From contig CAVOKJ010000002.1 in assembly GCA_963696495.1 (NCBI GenBank), positions 806,001 through 870,000 of the forward strand: 64,000 nucleotides of DNA, written 5' to 3'. Every line of letters starts with the position of its first letter. Within the stretch, counting starts at the first letter, position 1. The stretch comes from Bog-756 sp963696495. Its GTDB lineage: Bacteria; Actinomycetota; Acidimicrobiia; Acidimicrobiales; RAAP-2. Made by a program: the position numbers and the translations under genes. This document shows positions 44,113 through 53,444 of the stretch, one piece after another. The notes beneath the pieces are model-generated. The model was not told the origin of the DNA and searched no databases. It worked only from the letters and a program-made list of their open reading frames with translations.

Positions 44113-45990
44113 CTAGAACAGGATTCGGCCGAGGGTGGGGAGATGGGCGACGAGCGTGTGAGGCTGGGCGTTGCCGATGCGAACCACAATTCGCGGGTCG
44201 GTGGGTACGTGGTGCACGACCAGCGGTCGCATCTGTCCACCAGGACCCTGTTCGTCGATGCCGGTGAACGAGTTGTAACTGATCGGGAGGGCCACCAGCG
44301 TGGGGCCTTGGCAGGTCACCGTATAGGTGATCTGCAGCGCCTCGAAGGGAGTACCCGGTTTCTCGACCACCGAGCAGGGTACGGACGAGAGGGAGGCGCC
44401 CTCCTGATGGTCGGTGTGCAGCTTTTCGTAGAGCGGTGCGTCGCCGGGAAGCTCCTGTCCGTTGGATCCCAGCACCTTCGGCAGGTATTCGACGAACAGT
44501 GGATAGGTTTCGGCGAATATCCCCGGATAGTTCTGGAAGCTCACCTGCGCCGGCGGGGTCAGTCCGCCAACGGGGAGGAACGGGAGGTCGGGAAGGAAAC
44601 CGCTGGCCAACGCGGGCTCATGGGCGGTGACCGGTGAGAAGAGAATGAGGACCGCCAGCCACAGCCCGGCCAATGCGACGGGTACCCGCAGCGATGCATG
44701 AGGCCACCGGACTCTGGCCACACGGAGATACCAGTCGGCGACCACGGCCGCCAGAAGCAGGGCCAGAGGGACGATGAACGTCATCATTCGAAACGGAAAG
44801 GTGATCACCTTGAAGGGCGAGAGCACGTCGTAGACGGGAAGAGAGACGCGGAACTGCAGGAAGAGATAGAGCGCCAGGCTCACGACGAGGACGGCGACCA
44901 CAGGCCGGTCAGCGGCGGCGACCGGAGACGGCCTGCGAACTGCCGAACGTCTGACCCGGCGGACGACCACCGTGAACAGACCGACGGCGAGGAGGAACGT
45001 GATGGCAAAGTCCAGCTGAACGTCCACGTGCGCGTTCGTCGACGACAGCCAGCGGTTCGACGGCAGGTAGAAATAGGACCACCAGGGATCAGTGAAGTTG
45101 CGGGAGACGGTGGCACCGAATTCGGTGATCTTGGAGGCCGGATCGTAAAAGCGACTCATCTCGAGTTCGGCCACAAGCATCGGCGCCAGGATCACGGTGG
45201 TGGCACCCGCGGCGATCAGGAGCCTCCTGTAGACGGCGCGCAAGCCGGCGACTCCGAACGAGGCGAGGAAGGTGACGGCAGTGACGACCAGCACGATCGT
45301 CGACACCAGCGCCACCGCGCTGTGGGCATCGACGAGCACGACCATCGTCGGAACGATCAGCCAGGACACCCGCCGGTCCTTGACCAGGGTCAGACACCAA
45401 TACAGAAGCCAGGGGACCACCATCAGGGCAGAGAACTCCGCGAGGTCCCCCCGGGTCAACCACTCCACGAACGCCCAGTTGGTGAACAGGAAGCCGAGCG
45501 ACCCCACGACCTTGAGGAAACGCTGCTCGGTGACGACGCCGAGGGCCTGCCTCATGCCGTAGGCACCGATGACCATGAAGAAGGCCAAGGTCACCAGCAA
45601 GGTCGCCTTGAGCGCGCCACCCAGCACGATGAAGACGATCCCGCCGACGATGAAGAACGCCTTGTGATAGAAGAGCGGCGTCGGTGTGCCCATACCGTAC
45701 GCATCGCTGCTCGACCAGACGGGGAAGAAGTCCCCATGGCGGAAGTGCGCGGCGTAGATCTGTACCAGCAGGGGATCCTGCCCGAATGTCTGCCCCACCG
45801 GCCACCCCGGGCGACGCCCGGCGAGGGTGAGCACGAGCGCAGCTGCGGCGATCACGGCGAGGAAGTAGAAGAGCTCGTAGGTCCAATCCACAGTGGACAC
45901 CCAGCTCCGTGGAGAGCGCCGGCCACCGGGTGGTTGGGCTGTCACCCCTGAGACGTCCCCCGCGACCCTTTCGGAGTCCACTTGCTGCAA
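44113..45990 (-). CDS. Large polytopic membrane protein, GT-C/YfhO-like
   Basis: 625 residues with about twelve membrane segments and a C-terminal beta-rich, non-membrane region from about 480 on. Near the N-terminus QTFGQDPLLVQIYAAHFRHG followed by FFPVWSSSDAYGMGTP resembles the first loop (acid residues) of GT-C glycosyltransferases and of the PTPS-related/YfhO membrane proteins that use polyprenyl-phosphate sugars. No specific product can be named. I accept a TTG start at 45990 because GGAGGGATCAGG lies eight bases upstream; a GTG nine bases later is the alternative. The 364-bp gap upstream (45991-46354) shows no gene. Neighbours (acyltransferase, heptose genes) suggest surface-glycan work. 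Confidence 0.82.
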   Translation of the reverse strand: MQQVDSERVAGDVSGVTAQPPGGRRSPRSWVSTVDWTYELFYFLAVIAAAALVLTLAGRRPGWPVGQTFGQDPLLVQIYAAHFRHGDFFPVWSSSDAYGMGTPTPLFYHKAFFIVGGIVFIVLGGALKATLLVTLAFFMVIGAYGMRQALGVVTEQRFLKVVGSLGFLFTNWAFVEWLTRGDLAEFSALMVVPWLLYWCLTLVKDRRVSWLIVPTMVVLVDAHSAVALVSTIVLVVTAVTFLASFGVAGLRAVYRRLLIAAGATTVILAPMLVAELEMSRFYDPASKITEFGATVSRNFTDPWWSYFYLPSNRWLSSTNAHVDVQLDFAITFLLAVGLFTVVVRRVRRSAVRRPSPVAAADRPVVAVLVVSLALYLFLQFRVSLPVYDVLSPFKVITFPFRMMTFIVPLALLLAAVVADWYLRVARVRWPHASLRVPVALAGLWLAVLILFSPVTAHEPALASGFLPDLPFLPVGGLTPPAQVSFQNYPGIFAETYPLFVEYLPKVLGSNGQELPGDAPLYEKLHTDHQEGASLSSVPCSVVEKPGTPFEALQITYTVTCQGPTLVALPISYNSFTGIDEQGPGGQMRPLVVHHVPTDPRIVVRIGNAQPHTLVAHLPTLGRILF

Positions 45991-46354
45991 GGCCTGATCC
46001 CTCCGCGTCGCCCGGAGACAGAGACGCTACATGATTGTTCCTGGTGGCGGCGGAGCACGGGCAACGTCCGATCAGCTGACCCCACATCCGGACGCGTGAG
46101 CGTGGCCGCCGAGCTTCTCCAGAGGTTCCGGGGGCGCCGGAGCGGTGGACCCGCTCCGAGACACGCTCCGTGTGGACCTCACGGTCGACGCGGCCCTCCG
46201 GATTGGGTCCTCGTCGCCCGCCGACGACGGACCTCATCTCCTTGGTGTAGGCCGCCACGACGGCTCAGGCCTCGACCGGTCCCGAGTGCCACCCGAAACC
46301 CACGTCCAGGGATCGCTGCGACATCCCTGAGGCGCCGCCATCCATCCCTCGGGC
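45991..46354. other. Gene-free gap upstream of the GT-C-like gene
   Basis: 364 bp between two minus-strand genes. No ORF with coding character, no strong stem-loop and no repeat was seen. It presumably contains the promoter of the 44113-45990 gene. Confidence 0.5.
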
Positions 46355-47338
46355 TCACTTCTGGATCGACCGCTCGCCCACATCCGAGCGGAGGCGATTG
46401 ACCACGTCTGGTGGGATCTGGGCCTCCACGGCTTCCGCCAACCTCTTCGATCCCGACCGCAATGACAGCAACTCCGAATATCGCTCATCGTCCCCCTTGA
46501 TTCCCGAGATGAGCGGGGAGCGGGCGATCGATGCCACACCGAGGAACATGACGAGTAGCGCCAGGGCTTCGAGTGGCCCATAAGGACCCGAGGTGCGGAG
46601 GTTGTCGGCAAAGAGGCCGATACCGATGGCGAGACTGACCAAGGGGTCGACCAGGACCAGTGCGGTCTGCGACGCTGCGATAGGACCGGCGTGGTAGGCG
46701 TTCTGCGCCAGGAACAACGAGAGCACCCCGGAGACGGCCAGTCCGTAGGTCTGCCAGTGGGAGAACATGTGGACCCAATCGGTGGCGACGTAGTTCCCGA
46801 CGGTCTTGATCAGGGCTGCGGTGAACGCAAATCCGATGGCCCCGGCGATCCCGAACATCGCCGCCCTCCACCACCGAGGTCCACGGAGTGCCAAGAGCAC
46901 GGCCACCACCATCGCCCCACCACAGCTCGCTGCCGCCACGATCCACCCGTGAGCGGTCGGAACAACGTGGCCTTCGGTGGGTTGGGCGAAGACCAGAAAG
47001 CCGGCGAGACCTCCCGCTGCGGCGACACAACCGAGCCATTCCCGAACCCCGACCCGAAACCGGAACCAGGTGGCCAGCAGGAGGACGACGAACAACAACT
47101 CGGTGGTCAGGATGGGCTGGACCTGGCTCAGGGCCCCGATATGGAGCGCCACCGCCTGCAGCAGGAAGGAGGCGATCATGAATGCCAACCCGAGCAGCCA
47201 CACTCCCCGCTTCAACGCGTGGGTCAGCAGGCTGAGCTTGAGCGTCGATTCGTCGGGAGCGTCCTCGACCCCCATGCGCTGGAGGATGCTGGTCAGTGCA
47301 TTGGCCAGACCAGCCGAGAGAGCAAGCAGATAGACCAC
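46355..47338 (-). CDS. DMT-superfamily (EamA-like) transporter
   Basis: 327 residues with nine to ten membrane helices, beginning VYLLALSAGLANALTSILQR; internal repeats follow the EamA pattern (LLQAVALHIGALSQVQPILT and GPIAASQTALVLVDPLVSL). A soluble tail of about 50 residues ends RSDVGERSIQK. Drug/metabolite transporters of this type move small molecules or lipid-linked sugars; the cargo is unknown. It starts at GTG 47338 with a weak ribosome binding site. It may serve the neighbouring envelope genes. Confidence 0.87.
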   Translation of the reverse strand: MVYLLALSAGLANALTSILQRMGVEDAPDESTLKLSLLTHALKRGVWLLGLAFMIASFLLQAVALHIGALSQVQPILTTELLFVVLLLATWFRFRVGVREWLGCVAAAGGLAGFLVFAQPTEGHVVPTAHGWIVAAASCGGAMVVAVLLALRGPRWWRAAMFGIAGAIGFAFTAALIKTVGNYVATDWVHMFSHWQTYGLAVSGVLSLFLAQNAYHAGPIAASQTALVLVDPLVSLAIGIGLFADNLRTSGPYGPLEALALLVMFLGVASIARSPLISGIKGDDERYSELLSLRSGSKRLAEAVEAQIPPDVVNRLRSDVGERSIQK

Positions 47339-47539
47339 GATGGGACGCCTAGCGCGTGGCTTCCATGGAACTGCGACCAGGCATGAGAGCCTTGGGCGGA
47401 CAAATCGTCATACCCACCACGGACCTCCGAACGCAAAGGCCCCTCAGCGCCAGCCTAATGACTCACCAGCTGGGGTCGGTCCGCCCGGCGGACGCTCGGG
47501 CAACACGCCCTTCACCCCAAGAAGCCCGGCCCCGGTATC

Positions 47540-47565
47540 ACCCCGGAGACGCTCCGGTGGGGCCC
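47540..47565. terminator. Possible GC-rich stem-loop terminator
   Basis: ACCCCGGAG-ACG-CTCCGGTGGGG can fold into a strong imperfect stem just beyond the stop of the 48-residue peptide gene (minus strand). There is no T-run, as is common in high-GC actinobacteria. Confidence 0.4.
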
Positions 47566-47574
47566 CTCAGGGTC

Positions 47575-47721
47575 TCACCGATGTGGGGTTCCGTACTCGT
47601 CCACCCATTGCTGAGGGACTCTCGCCGGGATCTTCACAGCCAGGGGGACCAGGAATCGTGGGACCAGCCAGAACGCTGTCACGACGAGCATCAGGACGAG
47701 GAACACCACCAGTACGATCAC
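47575..47721 (-). CDS. 48-residue single-pass membrane peptide
   Basis: Read from GTG 47721: MIVLVVFLVLMLVVTAFWLV (first codon GTG) is a clean membrane helix, followed by a basic/aromatic tail PRFLVPLAVKIPARVPQQWV and DEYGTPHR before TGA. TAAGG lies seven bases upstream of the start. It sits alone in the gap between hldE and the DMT transporter, on the same strand as both, with a possible terminator after it. No homologue is recognised; evidence is the hydrophobic pattern, the ribosome binding site and the fit in the gap. Confidence 0.5.
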   Translation of the reverse strand: MIVLVVFLVLMLVVTAFWLVPRFLVPLAVKIPARVPQQWVDEYGTPHR

Positions 47722-47957
47722 GAGGCAACCTTAGTGAGGAATCCGGCGAAAGTCCTTGCGGGCCTTCCCGGTTGGCGCCTCTTCCCCGAGGCCGGAGACC
47801 TCCACACCCCGACTCGCTGAAGATCGGTGCCGGTGAAGCGGACAGGCAAGCGCGACCTCCGGCCCCTCGGCTCGCTGACGTGGAGTCGGCGGCGAGCGCT
47901 GGCGGCTGCGGGCGTGGTCGTCCCGGTCATGTCACCGGCACGCCGGCCCCGACGCGC

Positions 47958-49445
47958 CTACGTTCCGGCTTCGATGATGCGGGAGGTCGAGCGCCCTTCG
48001 AGGCGCGACACCAGCACCACGCGGCCACCCCACCCCTCGACTTCCGAGGCTCCGACGACCGAGTCGACGTCGTAGTCGTCCCCCTTCACGAGCACGCTCG
48101 GGCGAACAGCCATGATCAGCTCGAGTGGAGTCTCCTCTCCGAACAGCACCACGAAGTCCACGCACTCCAGTGCGGCGATGATCTCGCAGCGGTCCGCTTC
48201 GGACTGGATCGGCCGGTCGCCCCCTTTCAACCTCCGGACGGACGCATCGGTGTTCAGGGCGACCATCAGCGCATCGCCGGCGGACCTGGCCTCACGGAGC
48301 AACGTGATGTGACCGGCGTGCAGGAGGTCGAAGCAACCGTTGGCCAGGACCAGACGGCGCCCCTCTCGCTGGTAGGCGGCGCCGACGTCACTGGCCTCGC
48401 CCCGGTCGGCGAGGACCTTGGGATTGGTCTCGTCGAAGCGCTGGTCGGCGCCGCTGCCCATCAGGGTGAGCAGTTCGGTCGCCGACAGGGATGCGGTACC
48501 GGGCTTGCCGCACACCGCTCCGGCTGCGGCATTGGCGATCTCGACGGCCCGCCGGAGGTCGAGGCCGGCGCCCAGCCCGAGCGCCATGAGGGCGATCAGT
48601 GTGTCGCCGGCACCCGAGACATCGGCCACCGCTCGAGCCTTTGTGGGCAGTCGGGACAGTTCGGCCGAGCCGGCGTCGAGGACGGCGACACCGTCCGCCG
48701 AACAGGACAGCACCACCGCCTGGGCGCCCGAGAGCTCCAGGTAGGCACGGGCGAGACGGTCGATCTCCTCACCGGCATCCGGATCCCCCGGAGGGGCCGG
48801 GCAAGCCGATCGGGCCTCCGCCAGGTTGGGCTTGATCACCGTGGAGCCGGCGTAGCGGGTCAGGTCGCGGCTCTTCGGGTCCGTGATCACCGGAACACCG
48901 GTCTGGCCCGCCCGGTCGATGACCGCTCGGATCAGCTCGGGTCCGAGGAACCCCTTGGCGTAGTCGGCCAGCACGACCGCCCGTGGGCCCGGCTCGGAGA
49001 GGAACGCCTCCAACGCCGCGAGTGCGCCGGCGGCCTCGCCGGGCGCGGTCGGATGCACGGCCTCCCGGTCGATCCGTGCCACCTGGTGCGCTCCCGACAC
49101 CACGCGGGTCTTGCTGGTGGTGGGCACGCCCGGCGCGCGCACCAGCGAGCAGTCGATGTCGGACGCTTCGAGCAGGTCAACGATGTCCCGGCCGTCGGCG
49201 TCCTCGCCGATCCGACCGACCAACGTGGCCCGGGCGCCGAGCGAGGCGACGTTGGCCGCGACGTTGGCCGCCCCACCGAGCACCAGCCGGGTGTTCCTCT
49301 CCAGGAGCACCGGTACCGGTGCCTCGGGAGACATCCGTTGCGCGTCGCCGTCCAGATACCGGTCGAGCATCACGTCACCGAGCACGAGGACGTGGGCCGC
49401 CTGGAGGGCACGCAGCTCGTGTGCTGCCGATTCCTGAGGGTTCAT
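47958..49445 (-). CDS. hldE: Bifunctional heptose-7-P kinase / heptose-1-P adenylyltransferase HldE
   Basis: 495 residues, two fused enzymes. Residues 1 to ~330 are a PfkB-type kinase: GDVMLDRYLDGDAQRMSPE, LVLGGAANVAANVASLGA, DPKSRDLTRYAG and VSGAGDTLIALMAL. Residues ~355-495 are a nucleotidyltransferase: LANGCFDLLHAGHITLL (HxGH), LNTDASVRRLKG and VKGDDYDVDSVVG. Together they phosphorylate heptose 7-phosphate at C1 and later attach AMP to give ADP-heptose. ATG 49445 overlaps the gmhB stop (ATGA). It is the last gene of the heptose operon; no HldD epimerase is seen, so the D,D-form may be the end product. Confidence 0.93.
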   Translation of the reverse strand: MNPQESAAHELRALQAAHVLVLGDVMLDRYLDGDAQRMSPEAPVPVLLERNTRLVLGGAANVAANVASLGARATLVGRIGEDADGRDIVDLLEASDIDCSLVRAPGVPTTSKTRVVSGAHQVARIDREAVHPTAPGEAAGALAALEAFLSEPGPRAVVLADYAKGFLGPELIRAVIDRAGQTGVPVITDPKSRDLTRYAGSTVIKPNLAEARSACPAPPGDPDAGEEIDRLARAYLELSGAQAVVLSCSADGVAVLDAGSAELSRLPTKARAVADVSGAGDTLIALMALGLGAGLDLRRAVEIANAAAGAVCGKPGTASLSATELLTLMGSGADQRFDETNPKVLADRGEASDVGAAYQREGRRLVLANGCFDLLHAGHITLLREARSAGDALMVALNTDASVRRLKGGDRPIQSEADRCEIIAALECVDFVVLFGEETPLELIMAVRPSVLVKGDDYDVDSVVGASEVEGWGGRVVLVSRLEGRSTSRIIEAGT

Positions 49446-49996
49446 CGCGCTCGACTGACGAGGGCGTCGAGGAGCCCCGGGAGTTCGTCCAAACACCTGA
49501 TGACGTGGTCCGCCGCCGACGGCGCGCCGTCTTCGGTGGCCACCGACGGAACGAGCACGGCAACCGCACCCGCGGCGTGGGCCGCTCCGAGGTCGGCGAG
49601 GCGGTCCCCGACGACGATCAGGTCGATGGGCCGGATTCCGAGGCGTGCCGCCGCCTCCGTGACGAGTCCCGGCGCCGGCTTCCGGCACCGACAGCCCTCG
49701 GCGGTGGCATGGGGGCACACCGCCCACACGTCGAAGGTGCCGAGCAGGGCGTCGACCCGCCGGTTGACCAGTTCGACCTGCCCGGAGGTGAGCAGGCCCC
49801 GACCGACGCCGCTCTGGTTGGTCACCACTCCGGTCCGCAGTCCTCGCGCCCGTGCCGCATCGACCGCCGTCTGCGCCCCCGGCCTCACCACGACCTTGTC
49901 GGGGTCACCGTTGAACGGAACGTCCTCGATCAGCGTTCCGTCCCGGTCGAACAGCACCGCGGCAACGGCCACCGCCGCCTCCGCTGACGGCGCCAT
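49442..49996 (-). CDS. gmhB: Heptose 1,7-bisphosphate 7-phosphatase GmhB
   Basis: 184-residue HAD phosphatase of the histidinol-phosphatase/GmhB type. Motif I is FDRDGTLIED with Asp-17 and Asp-19; the zinc loop CPHATAEGCRCRKPAPG is diagnostic for GmhB; VVGDRLADLGAAHAAG is motif IV. It removes the C7 phosphate of heptose bisphosphate, the step between the two HldE reactions. ATG 49996 follows the GT9 stop by 2 bp and its stop overlaps hldE. The order fits the pathway. Confidence 0.92.
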   Translation of the reverse strand: MAPSAEAAVAVAAVLFDRDGTLIEDVPFNGDPDKVVVRPGAQTAVDAARARGLRTGVVTNQSGVGRGLLTSGQVELVNRRVDALLGTFDVWAVCPHATAEGCRCRKPAPGLVTEAAARLGIRPIDLIVVGDRLADLGAAHAAGAVAVLVPSVATEDGAPSAADHVIRCLDELPGLLDALVSRAR

Positions 49997-49998
49997 CC

Positions 49999-51129
49999 TC
50001 AGCGCCCCTGTCCCACGACCGGACCGGGACTGGTCATCAGTGTCCGGCAGGCCCCAAGGACGTCCGCCACCGGCACCTGGTTGATGCAGCAGGGATCGTC
50101 GACGGATACGCATCCCGCCTCGCAGAGCGCCGACCCGGGTGACGCCGGTCGGATGACGACGGAGTGTCCTCCGACCGGCCGGTAGCGCTCGGGAGCGTTC
50201 ACATGGTCGCCCGGCGCGTCGATCGGATGACAGGCCACGATGACCGCCGGGGTGCCCAGGGCGGCGGCCATGTGACCGAGCCCCGAGTCGTTGCCCAAGA
50301 AGAGGCTGCATCGGTCGATGACCGCGGCCGTCCCCGGGATGGGGATCCGGCCGATGAGATCGACGACCGGAGCGTCCGCCGGGAGCTGCTCGCGCAGGGT
50401 CCGCCCCTGCTCCGCCTCATCGGGGGACCCGAGCAGGACCACCGTGCACCCATCGTCACCCAGGCCTTCGATCACCTCGGCGTACCGTTCCAGCGGCCAC
50501 CGCCGACGGCCGCTGGCCGCGCCGACGGCCACGGCGACGAGCGGGCCGGGGACAGCCTCGAGTTCGGGCACAGCCACCGGTGGCACGGTCAGCGCCGGTC
50601 CGACGTCGTTGGGATCGATGCCGATGAAACCGGCGAAGTGCTGCAGGCGGCCGAACTCGTGGAGCGGGGCGCCGGCGGACGGCAGCCGGGGCCCGGGCAG
50701 GAGGCCGAGCCACCAGTCCCGGCGGTGGCGCTTGGGCGTGGCATCCCTCGCCCAGGTGATGGTGCGGCGAGGACGCGGACCCACGAGGGCGAGGCCCAGA
50801 GCCTCCCGCTCGAAGTCGAACCGGGGGAGGAGGACGACATCCGGGTCGAAGCGGTTGACCTCGGTCCGCAGGCGCCTCCCGGCAGTGATCACGTCGCGGC
50901 GACGACGGGGTCGGCAGTCCACGCCGGCCACAAAGGCCAATCCGCCCACATCCATGATGCTCAGGGCAGCAGGTGGGCCGATGAAACCGCACTCGCCCGG
51001 TATCGAGCGGGCGACGGCGGAGGGGAATCCACTGGCCATGATGTTGTCGCCGAGGTCGTCGGCCCGCACCACCAGGACCCGGGCCGCTTCCTGCACCAAC
51101 TGGGCACCAGCCCGTCCCGGGGGGTTCAC
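49999..51129 (-). CDS. Glycosyltransferase family 9 (heptosyltransferase-like)
   Basis: 376 residues, GT-B fold of family GT9. N-terminal VLVVRADDLGDNIMASGFPS (DxxGDxxx sugar-transfer site) and C-terminal VAVAVGAASGRRRWPLERYA, GSPDEAEQGRTLRE and LFLGNDSGLGHMAAALGTPA are typical of ADP-heptose:LPS heptosyltransferases. A late Cys-rich tail (CEAGCVSVDDPCCINQVP) resembles the one in other GT9 proteins. GTG 51129 overlaps the gmhA stop. With gmhA, gmhB and hldE around it, it probably transfers the heptose made by them, but the acceptor in a non-LPS organism is unknown. Confidence 0.9.
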   Translation of the reverse strand: MNPPGRAGAQLVQEAARVLVVRADDLGDNIMASGFPSAVARSIPGECGFIGPPAALSIMDVGGLAFVAGVDCRPRRRRDVITAGRRLRTEVNRFDPDVVLLPRFDFEREALGLALVGPRPRRTITWARDATPKRHRRDWWLGLLPGPRLPSAGAPLHEFGRLQHFAGFIGIDPNDVGPALTVPPVAVPELEAVPGPLVAVAVGAASGRRRWPLERYAEVIEGLGDDGCTVVLLGSPDEAEQGRTLREQLPADAPVVDLIGRIPIPGTAAVIDRCSLFLGNDSGLGHMAAALGTPAVIVACHPIDAPGDHVNAPERYRPVGGHSVVIRPASPGSALCEAGCVSVDDPCCINQVPVADVLGACRTLMTSPGPVVGQGR

Positions 51130-51794
51130 CGCTCGACGTTGCCCACGAGCGGCTCGTCGTGGACGCCGAGCGAGTGTTCCACCAGCTCGATCAGGGCGTG
51201 GACGACGAGGGCGTGGAGTTCCTGCACGCGATCGGCCCACCGGCCACCGGGTGTGACGACGGTCAACGAGGCCTCCTGCTCGACGGCAGCTCCGGGACGA
51301 CCGGTCACCGCGATGGCGACCATCCCGTTGCTGCGGGCCGCCGAGACGGCACGGATCACGTTGGTGCTGGTCCCGCTGGTGGTGAACGCCACCAGCACGT
51401 CCCCCGGCCGGCCCAGTGCCTCGACACCGCGGGCGAACACCTCGTCGTAGCCGAGATCGTTGCCGACGCACGAGAGGTACCCGGCGTCCGAGAGGGCCAG
51501 CGCCCCGAGAGCCCGTCGATCCGAGCGAAACCGGCCGGTCAGCTCCTCGGCGAGGTGGATGGCATCACACATCGAGCCCCCGTTGCCACAGGTGATCACC
51601 TTGCCGTCCTGGGCCAGGCATGCGGCCACCAGCCGCCCCGCCTCGGCGATCTGACCGATGGCGTGGTCGTCGCGTGTGAGGGCGTCGAAGCACGACGAGG
51701 CCTCGATCGCCGCTGCCCGCACGATCTCGTTCAGCCGGGAGAGGTCCCGGGCGTCCGCAGTCGCGTCAGCCCCGCTCGTTCCGGTATCCACCAC
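51126..51794 (-). CDS. gmhA: Sedoheptulose-7-phosphate isomerase GmhA
   Basis: 222-residue SIS-domain isomerase making D-glycero-D-manno-heptose 7-phosphate. ITCGNGGSMCDAIHLAEEL, LSDAGYLSCVGNDLGYDEVF and FTTSGTSTNVIRAV are the GmhA signatures. It heads the operon gmhA-GT9-gmhB-hldE. Starts at GTG 51794 or the adjacent GTG 51791 are equally possible after GAGGGT. The 169 bp upstream to the divergent NUDIX gene contains the promoter. Confidence 0.93.
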   Translation of the reverse strand: MVDTGTSGADATADARDLSRLNEIVRAAAIEASSCFDALTRDDHAIGQIAEAGRLVAACLAQDGKVITCGNGGSMCDAIHLAEELTGRFRSDRRALGALALSDAGYLSCVGNDLGYDEVFARGVEALGRPGDVLVAFTTSGTSTNVIRAVSAARSNGMVAIAVTGRPGAAVEQEASLTVVTPGGRWADRVQELHALVVHALIELVEHSLGVHDEPLVGNVER

Positions 51795-51963
51795 ACCCTC
51801 ATGCTACTCGGCACGTCGCGAAGTATGGCTGTTGGGAGAGCCCGGCGATGCCGTCCATGCGACGGGGCGCAGGTCCGCCACCTGGTCGGACCATACCCGT
51901 CCGACCAGGTGGTGCGCACGGGTGCCACGGACGAGAGCCATCGTCCACGGCATACCGTGTGCC

Positions 51964-52485
51964 ATGGGTATCTCACCTCACATCAGGCGTATACGTGAAC
52001 TCGTGGGGAACGAACTCCTGGTCCTCCCTTCAGCCGCCGTGCTCCCGCGGGACGAACAGGGCAGGGTACTCCTCGTCAGGGTCATCGACGGCGGGCAATG
52101 GGCGGTCATCGGTGGGGCCATCGAGCCCGACGAGGCTCCCGAACAGGCCGCGCTTCGGGAAGCCAAGGAGGAGGCCGGGGTCGAGCTCCGGCTCGGCTCG
52201 ATGGTGGGTGTCCTGGGCGGACCCGACTACCGCCTGACCTATCCCAACGGCGATCGGACCTCCTACGTCGTGGTCGCCTACGAGGCCACGGTGGTCTCCG
52301 GCACGCCGGCGCCCGATTGGGACGAGACGTCAGCGGTCGGTTGGTGGGACCCCGACCATCTCCCGCTCGACGAGATGAGCACCCTCACCCGGGCACTGCT
52401 CCGGGACACGGGGGTCACCGACTCGGTGCATCGGACCCCTGTGGGGCCTGGCCCGGAGCGTCCCGACCCACCGTTGCCGTCATGA
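51964..52485 (+). CDS. NUDIX hydrolase
   Basis: 173 residues. The NUDIX box GGAIEPDEAPEQAALREA followed by KEEAGVELR has the needed Glu residues. These enzymes cleave nucleoside diphosphate derivatives (ADP-sugar, NADH, oxidised nucleotides). ATG 51964 is the first methionine before the conserved domain. It is divergent from the heptose operon, so an ADP-sugar substrate is an attractive but untested idea. It is convergent with the 52494-52865 gene, 8 bp apart. Confidence 0.92.
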   Translation: MGISPHIRRIRELVGNELLVLPSAAVLPRDEQGRVLLVRVIDGGQWAVIGGAIEPDEAPEQAALREAKEEAGVELRLGSMVGVLGGPDYRLTYPNGDRTSYVVVAYEATVVSGTPAPDWDETSAVGWWDPDHLPLDEMSTLTRALLRDTGVTDSVHRTPVGPGPERPDPPLPS

Positions 52486-52493
52486 TCAGGGGC

Positions 52494-52865
52494 CTATCCC
52501 ATGCTCCCGGCTGTGAAGTGCCGAACCGGACCGCGCCACCGTGAGAACCACTCGGGATCCACCTGCCTGGCCGCGTGCACCAGCTTGAGAGCAGCCGCCT
52601 CCCACTCGTCCACATCCTTTGGCGCCGGGAGTCCGAACGCATGGGGCGTCTCGTGGGCGGCATGCAGCATGGCGTTCGAGTAGGCCAACCCGGTCAGGGC
52701 GAACTCCTCCATGTGGACGCCGGCCCCCCAGTCGTATTCGGCGCGGACCCGGGCCAAGTGGTCGGGCACCTGTGACAGGGAGGCGAGGAACACGCCGTGC
52801 TCGGCGGTCCGGTGCAGGGATCGCTTGATCGTCCTGCCGCACCCGCACGGGCATTCGACTGTCAT
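52494..52865 (-). CDS. Hypothetical protein with N-terminal Cys cluster
   Basis: 123 residues. N-terminal MTVECPCGCGRTIKRSLHR carries a CxCxC that may bind zinc; the rest is helical and acidic/aromatic (DHLARVRAEYDWGAGVHMEE, DVDEWEAAALKLVHAARQVD). No family recognised. ATG 52865 is the likely start (a GGGTGGG lies upstream), with an in-frame ATG four codons earlier as alternative. Coding character and the Cys cluster support a real gene. Confidence 0.65.
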   Translation of the reverse strand: MTVECPCGCGRTIKRSLHRTAEHGVFLASLSQVPDHLARVRAEYDWGAGVHMEEFALTGLAYSNAMLHAAHETPHAFGLPAPKDVDEWEAAALKLVHAARQVDPEWFSRWRGPVRHFTAGSMG

Positions 52866-53444
52866 GAGATTGCCCACCCCCGGGCTCGGTCGCTATGGGG
52901 CTCCGTGCCCGACCCGCCACGGCCACTGTAACCCGGCTCGCCAACGGTCCCGGAGTGGGATCCGGACCGTGGACACATGCCGCCGGATGACACGCGCCAT
53001 GGACGCGGTCCGCCGCACCGACCCGCCACTTCGACGTCGGCCAGGCCCGCCCATCGACCGGTACAGCCAGCCTGGACAGAGATCCGCCGACTGCCCTCAG
53101 CGCCACTCTGGGTTCTCCGGCGCCACTCTGTGTGATCTAGAACATGACGGTTCTGTTTCATTTACCATCGCCTGGCCAGCGACGACCTGTCGATCGGAAG
53201 GTGCCGCAACCGCCCGGATTTGGCCGGGACGGAGGCCGGTCGCCCCGGAGTTTCGGCGCGTCCTTGCTCCCTGGACATGTCGCAGGGGTCATCGCCGGGG
53301 TCACCGCCCGGTCCTCGACCGCTCATCGGTCGGATGCGGGCCGGAGTCGACCTACGGGCGTCGGTGCGACCCCCGCGCCACCTTCCACGGCCCGTCGTGA
53401 CATGGAGGTTTCGGTGGCTCCGTCCCCATCCGGGAGACGGTCGG
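52866..53444. other. 579-bp gene-free region with small repeats
   Basis: No convincing gene on either strand. CGCCACTCTG occurs twice (53101-53110, 53121-53130) with a 20-bp period, and AGAAC-N6-GTTCT (53139-53154) is an inverted repeat in an AT-richer patch. These could be regulator sites, but no adjacent gene starts here, so their meaning is unclear. Confidence 0.45.

Noticed and set aside
47340..50084. 914-codon plus-strand ORF
   Set aside because: Antisense to hldE and gmhB, which have complete catalytic motifs.
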